A stretch of 64,000 nucleotides of DNA from Pseudomonas sp. UBA2684 (GCA_002354655.1 DELY01000050.1:158925-222924); one strand, 5' to 3'; shown: positions 15,808 through 25,661, counted from the stretch's first letter. Numbers and translations are program-made. Notes: generated from the sequence alone by a model not told the origin.

Positions 15808-17457
15808 TCAGATCAGATGCGGCGTGCTGCGCGCCACCAGCGCTTCGGCAGCCACGCCGCGCGGCAGGGTGCCGTAGACGCGGCCGCCGTCGCCCAGGCG
15901 GCTGGCGATGAAGGCGTCGGACACCGTGGCGTTGCCGGCCTCCAGCAGCAGTTTGGCTTGCAGCGCCAGGGCTACGTCTTCGGTGAGCTGGCGGGCGCGG
16001 TACTGGATGTCGGCGGTGTCGCGGAAGTTCGCCTGCAACTGCTGGATATGCGCGGCCAACCGCGCATCGCCATGGCCGTCGCCCAGTTCATTGAACAGTG
16101 CGTCGAGCACGCCCGGTTCCTTCGACAGGGCGCGCAGCACGTCCAGGCACTGCACGTTGCCGGAGCCTTCCCAGGTCGAGTTGACCGGCGCTTCGCGGTA
16201 CAGCCGCGGCAGGATGCTGTCTTCGACGTAGCCGGCGCCGCCCATGCATTCGGCGGCTTCGTTGATCATCGCCGGCGCGCGTTTGCAAATCCAATATTTG
16301 CCCACGGCGGTGACCAAGCGGGCGAATTTGTCTTCCTGCTCGTCGTGCGGATTGTCCAGCGCCTTGCCCATGCGCAGGGTCAGTGCCAGGGCGGCTTCGC
16401 TTTCCAGGGCCAGGTCGGCCAGCACGTTCTGCATCAGTGGCTGCTCGCTGAGCACGCGGCCACCGACCTGGCGGTGCGCACAGTGGTGCGCGGCCTGGGT
16501 CAGGGCCTGGCGCATCAGGGCGCTGGAGCCGACCATGCAATCGAAGCGGGTCAGCGCGACCATCTCGATGATGGTCGGTACGCCACGGCCTTCCTCGCCG
16601 ATCATCCAAGCCAGCGCGCCGCGGAACTCGACCTCGCTGGAGGCGTTGGATTGGTTGCCCAGCTTGTTCTTCAGGCGTTGGATATAGAACTCGTTGCGCG
16701 TACCGTCCGGGCGGTGGCGCGGCAGCAGAAAGCAGGTCAGGCCCTGGTCGGTATAGGCCAGGGTGAGGAAGGCATCGCACATCGGCGCCGAGCAGAACCA
16801 CTTGTGACCGACCAGCTCGTAGGCCTGGCCGGGGCCACCGATGCCCACCGGGTAGGCGCGCGTGGTGTTGGCGCGCACATCGGTGCCGCCCTGCTTCTCG
16901 GTCATGGCCATACCGATGGTCGCGCCGGTCTTCTGTGCGATTGGCAGGTTACGCGGGTCGTACTGGGTCGAGAGGATCTTCGGCAGCCACTGCGCGGCGA
17001 TATCGGCTTGCAGCTTGAGCGCCGGCACGCTGGCATAGGTCATGGTCAGCGGGCAGCCGCTGCCGGCCTCGGCCTGGCTGTGCAGGTAGCTCATCGCCGC
17101 GCGGGCGACTTGCGCGCCGGCGCGTGGGTCGGTCCAGGGCATGGACGGCAGGCCATGCTCGATGGCCGCGCGCATCAACTGGTGATAGGCCGGGTGGAAC
17201 TCCACCAGGTCGATGCGCTGGCCATAGCGGTCGTGGCTTTTGAACACCGGCTTGTTCTCGTTGGCGAGAAAGCCGGCGGCCATCAATTCACCGCCGGCCA
17301 GGGCACCATAGGCGTCGATCCGCGCCTCGGCCCAACCGCCGCCGAAGCGCCGCGTCCACTCCTGCAACGGCAGGTCGACGCGGTACAGGTTGGCGCCGTC
17401 CAGCGGCGGCACCTGGTTGAACACTTCATGGGTTTCGGCATTCAGGGCGGGGATCAT
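15808..17457 (-). CDS. Acyl-CoA dehydrogenase, AidB type
   Basis: The 549-residue flavoprotein matches the AidB subgroup: ETHEVFNQVPPL at the start, MTEKQGGTDVRANTTRA, GHKWFCSAPMCDAF, LGNQSNASSEVEF and YREAPVNSTWEGSGNVQCLDVLR. AidB proteins bind FAD and DNA and are linked to alkylation defence in E. coli; Pseudomonas relatives may instead act on branched acyl-CoA. The ATG at 17457 overlaps the stop of the upstream tetR gene (ATGA), so the two are coupled and the TetR protein probably controls this enzyme. A strong hairpin follows the stop. Confidence 0.88.
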   Translation of the reverse strand: MIPALNAETHEVFNQVPPLDGANLYRVDLPLQEWTRRFGGGWAEARIDAYGALAGGELMAAGFLANENKPVFKSHDRYGQRIDLVEFHPAYHQLMRAAIEHGLPSMPWTDPRAGAQVARAAMSYLHSQAEAGSGCPLTMTYASVPALKLQADIAAQWLPKILSTQYDPRNLPIAQKTGATIGMAMTEKQGGTDVRANTTRAYPVGIGGPGQAYELVGHKWFCSAPMCDAFLTLAYTDQGLTCFLLPRHRPDGTRNEFYIQRLKNKLGNQSNASSEVEFRGALAWMIGEEGRGVPTIIEMVALTRFDCMVGSSALMRQALTQAAHHCAHRQVGGRVLSEQPLMQNVLADLALESEAALALTLRMGKALDNPHDEQEDKFARLVTAVGKYWICKRAPAMINEAAECMGGAGYVEDSILPRLYREAPVNSTWEGSGNVQCLDVLRALSKEPGVLDALFNELGDGHGDARLAAHIQQLQANFRDTADIQYRARQLTEDVALALQAKLLLEAGNATVSDAFIASRLGDGGRVYGTLPRGVAAEALVARSTPHLI

Positions 17458-18095
17458 GGCGTGGGTTCCTCGGCGCCAACGGCGCGCAGGCAGAAGGTCA
17501 CCAGACTCTGGCTGACTTGCTCCAGGTCCAGGGAAAGCCGCCCGGCTTCGCGGGCGGCACGGGCGGGCGGAGACAACGGGCCGACCAGGGATTCGGCAAT
17601 CGCGCCGACCAGGCAGGCGGCGATCAGGCTGACATGCTGGATGCGGAAAACGCCCTGAGCGACGCCCTCCTCCAGCAGTTCGATAAACAATTCGGCATAG
17701 GCCTCGCGGTACAGCAGGCGCTGTTCGTCGACCTCCGGGTCGACCGGCTCGGCGATCAGCGCGAAGGCCAGGCGGCGGCTGTGCCAGGCGCGCGCGGCGA
17801 ATTGCTGCAAGCCGGCGGCCAGGCGCTCGACGGGGCTGCCGGGGCCACGTAACGCCGCGGCCAAAGCGTCCACTTCGCGCTGGCTGGCGTTGGCGAATAC
17901 TTCGGCGGCCAATTCGCCCTTGCTGCGAAAGTGTCGGTACAAACTGCCGGTGGCGATGCCGACAGCCTCGCCCAATCCCTGCATGGTCAGCGCGGCGAAA
18001 CCACCCTCGGCGACGCGCGCCAAGGCGCAGGCCAGGATGCGCTCGCGCAGAAGTTGGTCGCGGTCGATACGCAGCGCACTGGTACGGTAAGCCAT
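17454..18095 (-). CDS. TetR/AcrR-family repressor of the acyl-CoA dehydrogenase gene
   Basis: The 213-residue regulator has a typical TetR helix-turn-helix (FAALTMQGLGEAVGIATGSLYRHF, residues about 33-56) and a helical ligand domain. It is the first gene of a two-gene operon with the acyl-CoA dehydrogenase, overlapping by 4 bp, which suggests autoregulation and an acyl-CoA-like ligand (inference). A perfect 22-bp inverted repeat starts exactly at its start codon. Each arm contains a TGAATC-NN-GATTCA dyad that fits a TetR operator. Confidence 0.88.
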   Translation of the reverse strand: MAYRTSALRIDRDQLLRERILACALARVAEGGFAALTMQGLGEAVGIATGSLYRHFRSKGELAAEVFANASQREVDALAAALRGPGSPVERLAAGLQQFAARAWHSRRLAFALIAEPVDPEVDEQRLLYREAYAELFIELLEEGVAQGVFRIQHVSLIAACLVGAIAESLVGPLSPPARAAREAGRLSLDLEQVSQSLVTFCLRAVGAEEPTP

Positions 18096-18146
18096 GGTCT
18101 GAATCCTGATTCACATTTCAGTCAGTGAATCAGGATTCAGACCATG
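18093..18146. promoter_or_regulatory. Perfect 22-bp inverted repeat, probable TetR operator pair
   Basis: The arms 18093-18114 and 18125-18146 are exact reverse complements around a 10-nt loop. The left arm begins with the tetR start codon, so the right arm carries a mirrored ATG at 18144. Each arm contains the near-palindrome TGAATCCTGATTCA. It could be two operator sites for the repressor or a strong hairpin in the tetR 5' leader. Confidence 0.7.
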
Positions 18147-18335
18147 CAAAAAGGGGGATTCAGGACAAAAGTGCGGCTGAAGTGCCACGCAGGCGCGCAG
18201 GGGAAATCGAGAGGACGATGCTGCACGCGGCCGCCCAAGAGTCGACGCGCGCGGGCCGGGCCGAAACCCAGCCGACGGCTACAGGCTTGCGTGCGCGCTG
18301 TTCGGCACGCTCGAACACGCCGTAGCGCGCATTGC

Positions 18336-20723
18336 TCAGGCCGTAGCTGGGCGGCACAGCACCCAATCGTGCAACAGGCTGCGCAACTCTTCGAATTTCA
18401 CCGGTTTGGCCAGGTAGTCGCTCATGCCGGCCGCCAGGCAACGCTCGCGGTCGCCGCTGTGGCTGTGCGCGGTAATGGCCAATACCGGCAGCTCGACACA
18501 CCCCGGCAAGGCGCGCAACGCACGGCAGGTGGCGAAACCGTCCATCACCGGCATCTGGCAATCCAGCAAGATCGCGTCGACCGCCTCACCGCGCAACACC
18601 TCCAGCGCCTCGGCGCCGTGGTCGGCGGTGCGCACGCGGTAGCCGAGTTTGAGCAGCATGCCGCGAGTCACCAGCTGGTTGATGGCGTTGTCCTCGACGA
18701 TCAGCACCGTGCACTGCTCAGGGCGGCGCACGGCCTGCGTAGAGGCGCGCCGCACCGGCACGGGCTGGGGCGCCGCCTGGGCCGGCAGAGCCAGCGGCAC
18801 ATTCAGTTGAAAGCAACTGCCTTGTCCCGGCTGCGACTCGTGACTCAGGCTGCCGCCAAGCAGGTCGACCAGCTGTCGGCAGATAGCCAAGCCGATGCCC
18901 AGGCCGCCGTACTCGCGGGTCATGGAACCGTCCAACTGGCGGAACTGCTGATACAACGAGGCATCCTGCGGCACGCTGAAACCGACGCCGCTGTCGAGCA
19001 CCTGGATGCTCAACGGCAGGCTCTCGGACATGGCCCCGACCCGGCCGATGCGCAGCGTGACCGAACCCTGTGCGGTGAACTTGATGGCGTTATCCAGCAG
19101 GTAGCCCAGGCTCTGCGCCAGCTTGCCAGCGTCGCCTTCGAGGGTGTCCGGCAGGCTTTCGTCCAGCTCCAGAACAAACCGCAAGCCTTTCTCCTCGGCA
19201 CGCGGCGCGTACTGCACGCGCAGGCCGTCGAACAACCCGCGCAGGCTGAACGGCTCGCGCCGCGGGTAAAGCTTGCCGGCCTGCAACTCGGTGAGCGCGA
19301 GGATGTCATTGACCATGCGCATCATGTCGCGCGCCGAACTGGCGGCGGTCTTCTGATACTGCGCCAGTTCGGCGTCGAGGCTGACGGTCTGCATCAGCTC
19401 CAGCGAACCGATCACCCCGTTCATCGGCGTGCGCAGTTCATGGGTGACGGTGGCGAGGAATTCGTCCTTCAGGCGGTTGCTGTTGGCCAGTTCCTGGTTC
19501 AGCGACTCCAGCTTGCGCCCGGCCTCCTGGAGGATGCGCGTACGTTCCTCCTTCATCGCGTTGATACGGTCGGCCAGCGCCAGGGACAACAGACCAACCT
19601 CCAGCGCCGAGCCGATCTGGCTGGCGTACATGGTCAGGAATACATTGGGCAGGTAGCCCAGCACCATCAGGGTGTTGATCGCCCCGCCGAGCAAAAAAGC
19701 GCTCCAGGCGATGATGAAATAACGCGCCACACGCATGCCGCGCAGCCAGGCGAGAATCCCCGCGGCGAAAATCACCACGGTGAACAGCAGCGCCAGGTAG
19801 GTGGCCAGGCGCAAGGCGACGGCATAGCTGACCGTCAGGGCCAGGACCATCACCAGGGCGCCACAGGCCATCATCACCAGCAGCGTGCGGTCGACCCATG
19901 GGCTGTGTTCGGCGGTGTGCAAAAAACTGCGGGCGAACTGGCAGCCGAACAGTGCCGCCGAGCCGATCAAAAACGGCGTGGCGGCATTTGCCCACCAGGG
20001 GCTGTTGGGCCAGAAATACTCGATGCCGGCGCCATTCACCGAGATCTGATAGAGGCCGAACGAGGCGATGTAGAAGATGTAATAAAGGTAGCTGGTGTCG
20101 CGCACGCTCAAGAAGATGAACAGGTTGTAGATCAGCATCACCAGCAATACGCCGTAGATGATGCCGAGCACATAGATACGCCCCGGCTGCTCCTCAAGGT
20201 AGGCATTCGGCGCCCACAGGGTCAGCGGCGCCTGGATCGAGCCCTGGCTTTCCAGGCGCAGATACGCGCGCTGCGGCTGATTGGGCTGCAACTTGAGTTC
20301 GAACAGGTAGTTGTGTTGTTTGATCTGCCGACTGGCGAACGGCAGCGCATCGCCGGTGCGCTGCGCCAACTGGAAACGGCCCTGACCGTCGTCCAGGTAG
20401 AGCGCCAGATGGTCCAGGGGCGGGTAGGCCAGTTCCAGCAACCAGGGCTGTTGGCCGCCCAGGCTGTGCGGGCGGTACTCCAGATCCAGGCGCAGCCAGA
20501 ATACCGAGCGCGAATAGCCGGCGTTCAGCACCGCCTTGTCGTGCCGTCGAAAACTGCCTTGCAACGCTGGCGAGGTGACCTCGTCGATGGTCGCATCGCC
20601 ACGCACGTCTTCGAACACATACATCGCCTGGCCAAGCGACAGCGCACGGGTGTGCTCGTCGAACACCACGGCACCGGCAAATACCGGCCAGACAGCCAAC
20701 AGGAAAATCAGGACGTAGCGCAT
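18336..20723 (-). CDS. ladS: Hybrid sensor kinase LadS
   Basis: This 795-residue inner-membrane kinase has the same length as I recall for P. aeruginosa LadS, and sits beside thiD as there. After a signal peptide come a periplasmic 7TMR-DISMED2 domain (about 35-170), seven membrane helices (about 180-390), HisKA with VTHELRTPMNG (H428), an ATPase domain with GLGIGLAICRQ, and a receiver domain with LLDCQMPVMDG (D721). In P. aeruginosa LadS feeds the GacS/GacA-Rsm system to favour biofilm over acute virulence. The start at 20723 (MRYVLIF) removes 37 upstream residues without family character. About 190 bp without features separate it from the tetR region. Confidence 0.93.
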   Translation of the reverse strand: MRYVLIFLLAVWPVFAGAVVFDEHTRALSLGQAMYVFEDVRGDATIDEVTSPALQGSFRRHDKAVLNAGYSRSVFWLRLDLEYRPHSLGGQQPWLLELAYPPLDHLALYLDDGQGRFQLAQRTGDALPFASRQIKQHNYLFELKLQPNQPQRAYLRLESQGSIQAPLTLWAPNAYLEEQPGRIYVLGIIYGVLLVMLIYNLFIFLSVRDTSYLYYIFYIASFGLYQISVNGAGIEYFWPNSPWWANAATPFLIGSAALFGCQFARSFLHTAEHSPWVDRTLLVMMACGALVMVLALTVSYAVALRLATYLALLFTVVIFAAGILAWLRGMRVARYFIIAWSAFLLGGAINTLMVLGYLPNVFLTMYASQIGSALEVGLLSLALADRINAMKEERTRILQEAGRKLESLNQELANSNRLKDEFLATVTHELRTPMNGVIGSLELMQTVSLDAELAQYQKTAASSARDMMRMVNDILALTELQAGKLYPRREPFSLRGLFDGLRVQYAPRAEEKGLRFVLELDESLPDTLEGDAGKLAQSLGYLLDNAIKFTAQGSVTLRIGRVGAMSESLPLSIQVLDSGVGFSVPQDASLYQQFRQLDGSMTREYGGLGIGLAICRQLVDLLGGSLSHESQPGQGSCFQLNVPLALPAQAAPQPVPVRRASTQAVRRPEQCTVLIVEDNAINQLVTRGMLLKLGYRVRTADHGAEALEVLRGEAVDAILLDCQMPVMDGFATCRALRALPGCVELPVLAITAHSHSGDRERCLAAGMSDYLAKPVKFEELRSLLHDWVLCRPATA

Positions 20724-21041
20724 GCGCCCCCACAAAGGCCATGTCGGACGGCGCCGGGGAGCCCCACCTCCCCTGAATGACGCCGCCTCGCATGGCCTGG
20801 TTATTCGAATGCCGCTCACTCTAGCACAGCCCATAGATGGAAAAAGCCGCCCAGCGCAAACATCGAAAAAGCGGCAAAAGGCTCTGGAATGATACTTAGG
20901 CGTGGGCTATGCAGACCCATCGGGGCGCATCGTAAAGCTGCCTACAGCGTCAGGAAACAATCTGGCAGGCGGCCCCGAAAAACCGCGCGCAACATGCTCG
21001 ACCCGGCGCAAAACCATGGATTAATGGTAAGCTCGCGCACC
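20724..21041. other. Intergenic region between ladS and thiD, 318 bp
   Basis: This gap must carry divergent promoters for ladS and thiD. I see no gene, no repeat of the two families, and no thiamine-pyrophosphate riboswitch: the conserved CTGAGA and ACCTGAT blocks are missing. Confidence 0.5.
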
Positions 21042-21836
21042 ATGAAAACGCCTACTTCCCGCCCCGTAGTGCTGTGCCTGTCCGGTCATGACCCCAGTGG
21101 TGGTGCCGGCCTGCAAGCCGATATCGAAGCCCTGCTCGCCCAGGGCTGTCACGCCGCTCCCACCGTCACCGCGCTGACCGTGCAGGACACGGTGAATGTC
21201 TCCGACTTCCGCGTGCTCGACCGCGAGTGGGTGCTGGCCCAGGCCAATGCGGTGATCAACGACCTGCCGGTCGAAGCGGTCAAGCTGGGCATGCTCGGCT
21301 CGGTCGAGATGGTCGAAACCGTGCTGCAGATCATGCAGCGCCTGCCGGGCATCCCACTGGTCTGCGACCCGGTGCTGCGCGCTGGCGGCGGCGGCGCACT
21401 GGGCAAGGACGAGGTCGGTTACGCCATGCGCGAGCGCCTGTTCGCCGTCTCGACCATCGCCACGCCGAACCTACCGGAGGCACGCATCCTCGCCGAACTG
21501 CCCGACGGCAGCGCCGATGAGTGCGCCGCGAAGCTGCTGCCGTATATCCAGCACCTGCTGATCACCGGCGGCCATGGCGACGAGCACGAAGTGCACAACC
21601 GCCTGTACTCACGCGACGGCAGCCGCCACACCTTTACCTGCCAGCGCCTGCCCGGCGGCTACCACGGTTCCGGCTGCACCCTGGCCAGCACCCTGGCCGG
21701 TCGCCTGGCCCTGGGCCAGGAGCTGGTCAGCGCCGTGCAATTCGCCCTCGACTACACCTGGCGCACCCTGCGTGACGCCGAGCAACCCGGCCACGGCCAG
21801 TACATTCCGCGCCGCCTGCCGCTGGATGCCTTTTGA
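21042..21836 (+). CDS. thiD: Hydroxymethylpyrimidine/phosphomethylpyrimidine kinase ThiD
   Basis: The 264-residue ribokinase-fold enzyme phosphorylates HMP twice to give HMP-PP for thiamine synthesis. Motifs: LSGHDPSGGAGLQADIE at the N-terminus, CDPVLRAGGGG, and GSGCTLASTLAG with the catalytic Cys. The ATG at 21042 (MKTPTSR) fits the family; the frame is open 51 codons further upstream without similarity. thiE follows after 36 bp and the two act in consecutive steps. Confidence 0.95.
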   Translation: MKTPTSRPVVLCLSGHDPSGGAGLQADIEALLAQGCHAAPTVTALTVQDTVNVSDFRVLDREWVLAQANAVINDLPVEAVKLGMLGSVEMVETVLQIMQRLPGIPLVCDPVLRAGGGGALGKDEVGYAMRERLFAVSTIATPNLPEARILAELPDGSADECAAKLLPYIQHLLITGGHGDEHEVHNRLYSRDGSRHTFTCQRLPGGYHGSGCTLASTLAGRLALGQELVSAVQFALDYTWRTLRDAEQPGHGQYIPRRLPLDAF

Positions 21837-21872
21837 TAGAGAGCAGTTGATGAGCACCTGCTGGAGTACCCC

Positions 21873-22499
21873 ATGAAACTGCGTGGCCTGTATGCCATCA
21901 CCGACAGCGAATTGCTCAAAGGCAGACTGCTGCCCTACGTCGAGGCCGCACTGAAGGGCGGCGCGACGTTGCTGCAATACCGCGACAAGTCCAGCGATAA
22001 CGCGCGCCGCCTGCGCGAGGCCGAAGCCCTGCGCGAGCTGTGCAATCGCTACGGCGCGGCCCTGATCATCAATGACGACGCCGAACTGGCCGCGCGCCTC
22101 GGCGTGGGCCTGCACCTGGGCCAGACCGACGGCTCGCTGTCCGCCGCCCGCGCCCTGCTCGGGCGCCAGGCGATCATCGGCGGCACCTGCCACGCCCAGC
22201 TGGAACTGGCCGATGCCGCGGCCAAGGAAGGCGCCAGCTACGTCGCCTTCGGCCGCTTCTTCAACTCCAACACCAAACCCGGCGCACCCGCCGCCACGGT
22301 CGAGCTGCTGGATCAGGCGAAAGCCCGGATCAACCTGCCGATCGTCGCCATCGGTGGCGTGACCCTGGATAACGCGCCCGCGCTGATCGAACGCGGCGCG
22401 AGCATGGTCGCGGTGGTTCACGCCCTGTTCGCCGCCGACTCCGCCGCCGAAGTCGAGCGCCGCGCCCGCGCCTTTAGCGACCTGTTTATCCCTGATTAA
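21873..22499 (+). CDS. thiE: Thiamine-phosphate synthase ThiE
   Basis: This 208-residue TIM-barrel enzyme joins HMP-PP and hydroxyethylthiazole phosphate to thiamine monophosphate. Recognisable motifs: [53 protein letters not shown] and [13 protein letters not shown] lies 5 nt before the ATG. It lies between thiD and hemL in the same direction and is likely cotranscribed with thiD. Confidence 0.95.
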   Translation: MKLRGLYAITDSELLKGRLLPYVEAALKGGATLLQYRDKSSDNARRLREAEALRELCNRYGAALIINDDAELAARLGVGLHLGQTDGSLSAARALLGRQAIIGGTCHAQLELADAAAKEGASYVAFGRFFNSNTKPGAPAATVELLDQAKARINLPIVAIGGVTLDNAPALIERGASMVAVVHALFAADSAAEVERRARAFSDLFIPD

Positions 22500-22552
22500 A
22501 TCTTTAGCGGGCGACCCGGCTCGCCCCGACTCCCAGTTTGAGAGGCCCTGCC

Positions 22553-23842
22553 ATGTCCCGTTCTGAAATCCTCTTCGCCAACGCGCAGAAACACATCCCA
22601 GGCGGCGTCAACTCGCCGGTACGCGCGTTCAAAAGCGTCGGCGGCACGCCGCTGTTTTTCAAGCACGCCGAAGGTGCCTACGTCACCGATGAAGACGACA
22701 AGCGCTATGTGGATTACGTCGGCTCCTGGGGCCCGATGATCCTCGGCCACGGCCACCCGGACGTGCTCGACGCGGTGCGCAATCAGCTGCAGCACGGCCT
22801 GTCCTACGGCGCGCCGACCGCCATGGAAACCGAGATGGCTGACCTCGTGTGCAGCATCGTGCCGTCCATGGAAATGGTGCGAATGGTCAGCTCCGGCACC
22901 GAGGCGACCATGAGCGCCATCCGCCTGGCCCGTGGCTACACCGGCCGCGACGCGATCATCAAGTTCGAAGGCTGCTACCACGGCCACTCCGACAGCCTGC
23001 TGGTGAAAGCCGGCTCCGGCCTGCTGACCCAGGGCGTGCCAAGCTCGGCCGGCGTGCCGGCGGACTTTGCCAAGCACACCCTGACCCTGCCGTTCAACGA
23101 CCTCAAAGCGGTCGAGCAGATGCTCGCCGAAGTTGGCCAGACCGTGGCCTGCATCATCGTCGAACCGGTCGCCGGCAATATGAACTGCGTACCGCCAGCG
23201 CCAGGCTTCCTCGAAGGCCTGCGCGCGCAGTGCGACAAGCACGGCGTGGTGCTGATCTTCGACGAAGTGATGACCGGTTTCCGCGTCGCCCTCGGCGGCG
23301 CCCAGGCGCACTACGGCGTGACCCCGGACCTGTCGACCTTCGGCAAGATCGTCGGCGGCGGCATGCCGGTCGGCTGCTTCGGCGGCAAGCGCGCGATCAT
23401 GGGCTGCATCGCCCCGCTGGGCCCGGTCTACCAGGCCGGCACCCTGTCCGGTAACCCGCTAGCCATGGCCGCCGGTCTGACCACCCTCAAGCTGATCAGC
23501 CGTCCGGGCTTCCACGCCGAGCTGACCGACTACACCAGCCGCCTGCTCGCTGGCCTACAGCAGCGCGCCGATGCTGCCGGCATCCCGTTCGTCACCACCC
23601 AGGCCGGCGGCATGTTCGGCCTGTACTTCAGCGGTGCCGACGACATCGTCACCTTCGACGACGTGATGGCCAGCGATGCCGAGCGTTTCAAGAAGTTCTT
23701 CCACCTGATGCTCGACGGCGGCGTGTACCTGGCACCGAGCGCCTTCGAGGCCGGCTTCACCTCCATCGCCCACGGCGAGACCGAGCTGCAGCTGACCCTG
23801 GACGCCGCCGAACGCGCCTTCGCGGCCCTGAAAAAAGCTTAA
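22553..23842 (+). CDS. hemL: Glutamate-1-semialdehyde 2,1-aminomutase HemL
   Basis: The 429-residue PLP enzyme converts glutamate-1-semialdehyde to 5-aminolevulinate, an early step of haem synthesis. The PLP lysine is K265 in [14 protein letters not shown], the same number as in the E. coli enzyme. The N-terminal [12 protein letters not shown] and the cofactor region [16 protein letters not shown] are also typical. The start at 22553 (MSRSEILF) follows GAGAGG. The 53-bp gap to thiE suggests at least partial cotranscription. Confidence 0.96.
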   Translation: MSRSEILFANAQKHIPGGVNSPVRAFKSVGGTPLFFKHAEGAYVTDEDDKRYVDYVGSWGPMILGHGHPDVLDAVRNQLQHGLSYGAPTAMETEMADLVCSIVPSMEMVRMVSSGTEATMSAIRLARGYTGRDAIIKFEGCYHGHSDSLLVKAGSGLLTQGVPSSAGVPADFAKHTLTLPFNDLKAVEQMLAEVGQTVACIIVEPVAGNMNCVPPAPGFLEGLRAQCDKHGVVLIFDEVMTGFRVALGGAQAHYGVTPDLSTFGKIVGGGMPVGCFGGKRAIMGCIAPLGPVYQAGTLSGNPLAMAAGLTTLKLISRPGFHAELTDYTSRLLAGLQQRADAAGIPFVTTQAGGMFGLYFSGADDIVTFDDVMASDAERFKKFFHLMLDGGVYLAPSAFEAGFTSIAHGETELQLTLDAAERAFAALKKA

Positions 23843-23859
23843 TCCAGCTCTATATGCGC

Positions 23860-23945
23860 AAATAGACCGCGAAGGCCAGCACGCCGCGACGAGACAGTAC
23901 AAGCAGTACGGCGAGGAGCGGCGTAGCGCAGCCGGCAAAGCTCTA
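23860..23945. repeat. Dispersed short repeat with GTAC pair (family C)
   Basis: The gap after hemL contains ACAGTACAAGCAGTACGG inside a GCG-rich context. A similar GTAC-spacer-GTAC arrangement is found at 28750-28790. The resemblance is partial and the class is unnamed here. Confidence 0.35.
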
Positions 23946-23964
23946 TGAACGAAAGAGAGTTGGA

Positions 23965-24615
23965 ATGATGCAGTACAGCACCGCACTATCCGATGGCGTA
24001 CTGGCACTGGCCTGCCTGGCCTGCACGATCGCCATTGGCAGAGCGCGCAAGCACTATGGCGAAGCCGATCAACCGGCATTGTTCTGCGCCTTACTCGGCT
24101 TCCTGATGCCCGCCGCGGCAGCTACGGTCGGCGCCATACGCTACGGCCTCGACCCGAGCTGGCAAGCCGCGCATCTGTGGCTGAGCCAGGCCAGCACCTT
24201 CCTCGCCCTGCCGCTGCTCGGCGTGGCGGCACTCACCCTGGGCCGTGGCTGGGCCTGGAGTCGACCGAACTGGGGCCGGGTGGTGCTCGGGCTCTGCGCC
24301 TTCTTCGAGCTGTTCCGCCAGATGAACCTGCTCGACGACTACCGCCTGCTGCTCAACCTGGCGACCCTGCTGCTGATCCTCTATGCCGGCGCCTTGCAAT
24401 GGCCGCGCCGCGCACCGGCACTGGCCGCCGTCGGCGTGGCGGGCCTGTTTCTGTTGGCCGGAGTGGCAGTGGGCAGCACGGGTTTTATTGGCTCGCTGCG
24501 CCGGGTCGATCTGTTCCACGCACTGCTGACACCGGCATATCCACTGCTGGCCTGGCTCCTGCTGGCACTGCCCGGGAATAACGCTGCGACAGAAAAGCCG
24601 GTAAAGACTTTGTAA
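23965..24615 (+). CDS. Conserved inner-membrane protein of unknown function
   Basis: The 216-residue protein is almost entirely hydrophobic, with six predicted membrane helices and few polar loops (SIGRARKHYGEADQ, RRAPAL). A corresponding gene follows hemL in P. aeruginosa. Two ATGs are in tandem at 23965 and 23968, preceded by GAGAG. No enzymatic motif is visible, so only a membrane location can be stated. Confidence 0.7.
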   Translation: MMQYSTALSDGVLALACLACTIAIGRARKHYGEADQPALFCALLGFLMPAAAATVGAIRYGLDPSWQAAHLWLSQASTFLALPLLGVAALTLGRGWAWSRPNWGRVVLGLCAFFELFRQMNLLDDYRLLLNLATLLLILYAGALQWPRRAPALAAVGVAGLFLLAGVAVGSTGFIGSLRRVDLFHALLTPAYPLLAWLLLALPGNNAATEKPVKTL

Positions 24616-24705
24616 GAACGCCTCTGCTTATTTCATAATGTGACGACCGCCGCGTTTCGGCGGCCGGAATGCCACCCGCACAGCACCTGAGGTACACGGA
24701 TTTTC

Positions 24706-25257
24706 ATGAACTGCACCGGCCGCACCCTCTCTCTGGGCTGCCTGTTGCTTCTTCTTCCGCTGCTCGCATTCGCGGGCGGTAACTCGTTGCTGATCCCTGC
24801 GACCGGCAGTTGCTCGCTGAACACCGCCCCTGAAGACTTGTCCGCGGCACTCACTGCCTGCCAACAGGCCGCGCAGAATGGTGACCAGCAGGCCGAATAC
24901 GAATTGGGCGAGTTCTATTACGACGGCAAGCGCACCCCGCGTGACCTGCCACAAGCGCTGAACTGGTTCGAGCGCGCCTCGCTGCAAGGCCACGCGCAGG
25001 CGCAATACCGTCTGGGCATGATGTTCTATCGTGGCGAAGGCGTTCAGGCGAACAACGTGCAGGCCTACATCGTGCTGAAAATGGCAGCGGTGAATGGTTC
25101 GGACGAGGCAATGGACAGCGCCGACCAGGTCTCCGCACAAATGCCGCGCGACGAACTGGAAATCGCCAGCCAAGTGCTTGGGCAGATTTTCCGCAACTAC
25201 CTGCTGGAACTGCAAAGCGCCGACACCCTCACCTCGCCTTTCGCGCCGCTGCCGTAA
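24706..25257 (+). CDS. Exported Sel1-repeat protein
   Basis: The 183-residue protein has a Sec signal (GCLLLLLPLLAFAGG) and two Sel1/TPR-like repeats (AEYELGEFYYDGKRTPRDLP and AQYRLGMMFYRGEGVQANN). Such repeats mediate protein contacts in the periplasm. Its stop codon is the TAA at the foot of a REPIN-like element. The partner is unknown. Confidence 0.78.
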   Translation: MNCTGRTLSLGCLLLLLPLLAFAGGNSLLIPATGSCSLNTAPEDLSAALTACQQAAQNGDQQAEYELGEFYYDGKRTPRDLPQALNWFERASLQGHAQAQYRLGMMFYRGEGVQANNVQAYIVLKMAAVNGSDEAMDSADQVSAQMPRDELEIASQVLGQIFRNYLLELQSADTLTSPFAPLP

Positions 25258-25320
25258 GGTGGGTTGAGCAAAGCGATACCCATGCGGCCTGATGATGGGT
25301 ATCGCAAGCTCAACCCACCC
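25254..25320. repeat. REPIN-like inverted pair (family A)
   Basis: GGTGGGTTGAGC...GCGATACCCAT faces ATGGGTATCGC...GCTCAACCCACC across a short GCGGCCTGATG loop. It separates two convergent genes and can form a long hairpin that may also end transcription. Confidence 0.75.
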
Positions 25321-25337
25321 GACATCCTAAGACCGCT

Positions 25338-25661
25338 TTATTTATCCGGCATCGGCATGGGGAACGGCATGATATTGCCGCTACCCTTGGCCTCGCTGAT
25401 CTTCGGCGTACCGAGACGCTCCACTTCGTCGATACGAATGATTGCGTGCATCGGCACGAAACTGCGTACCACGCCGTCGAACTGGGCTTTGAGCTTTTCT
25501 TCGCTGGGGTCGACCACCACCTGGGTACGCTCGCCGAAGACGAATTCCTCCACCTCCAGAAACCCCCACAGATCGCTTTGATAGATCTGCTTGGCGTACA
25601 TCTCGTACACCTGGCCCTGGTTGAGGAAAATCACCTTATAGATAGGCTCGCGCTTGCTCAT
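25338..25661 (-). CDS. DUF1820 family protein
   Basis: This 107-residue cytosolic protein matches the small DUF1820 family found in gammaproteobacteria (start YKVIFLNQGQVYEMYAK, middle LWGFLEVEEFVFG). The C-terminus is rich in Pro and Met (IMPFPMPMPDK). Function is unknown. It is convergent with the Sel1 gene and divergent from miaB. Confidence 0.8.
   Translation of the reverse strand: MSKREPIYKVIFLNQGQVYEMYAKQIYQSDLWGFLEVEEFVFGERTQVVVDPSEEKLKAQFDGVVRSFVPMHAIIRIDEVERLGTPKISEAKGSGNIMPFPMPMPDK

Noticed and set aside
15808-18095. Single long frame joining the TetR region to the acyl-CoA dehydrogenase
   Set aside because: The upstream part is an out-of-frame reading of tetR; the overlap ATGA at 17454-17457 and family similarity place the dehydrogenase start at 17457.
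18144-20780. Reading frame of 878 codons on the plus strand opposite ladS
   Set aside because: It is antisense to a well-supported sensor kinase and reflects third-position GC bias. Its only start is the mirrored ATG in the inverted repeat, without a Shine-Dalgarno.
20724-21041. Possible TPP riboswitch upstream of thiD
   Set aside because: None of the conserved thi-box blocks could be found by eye.
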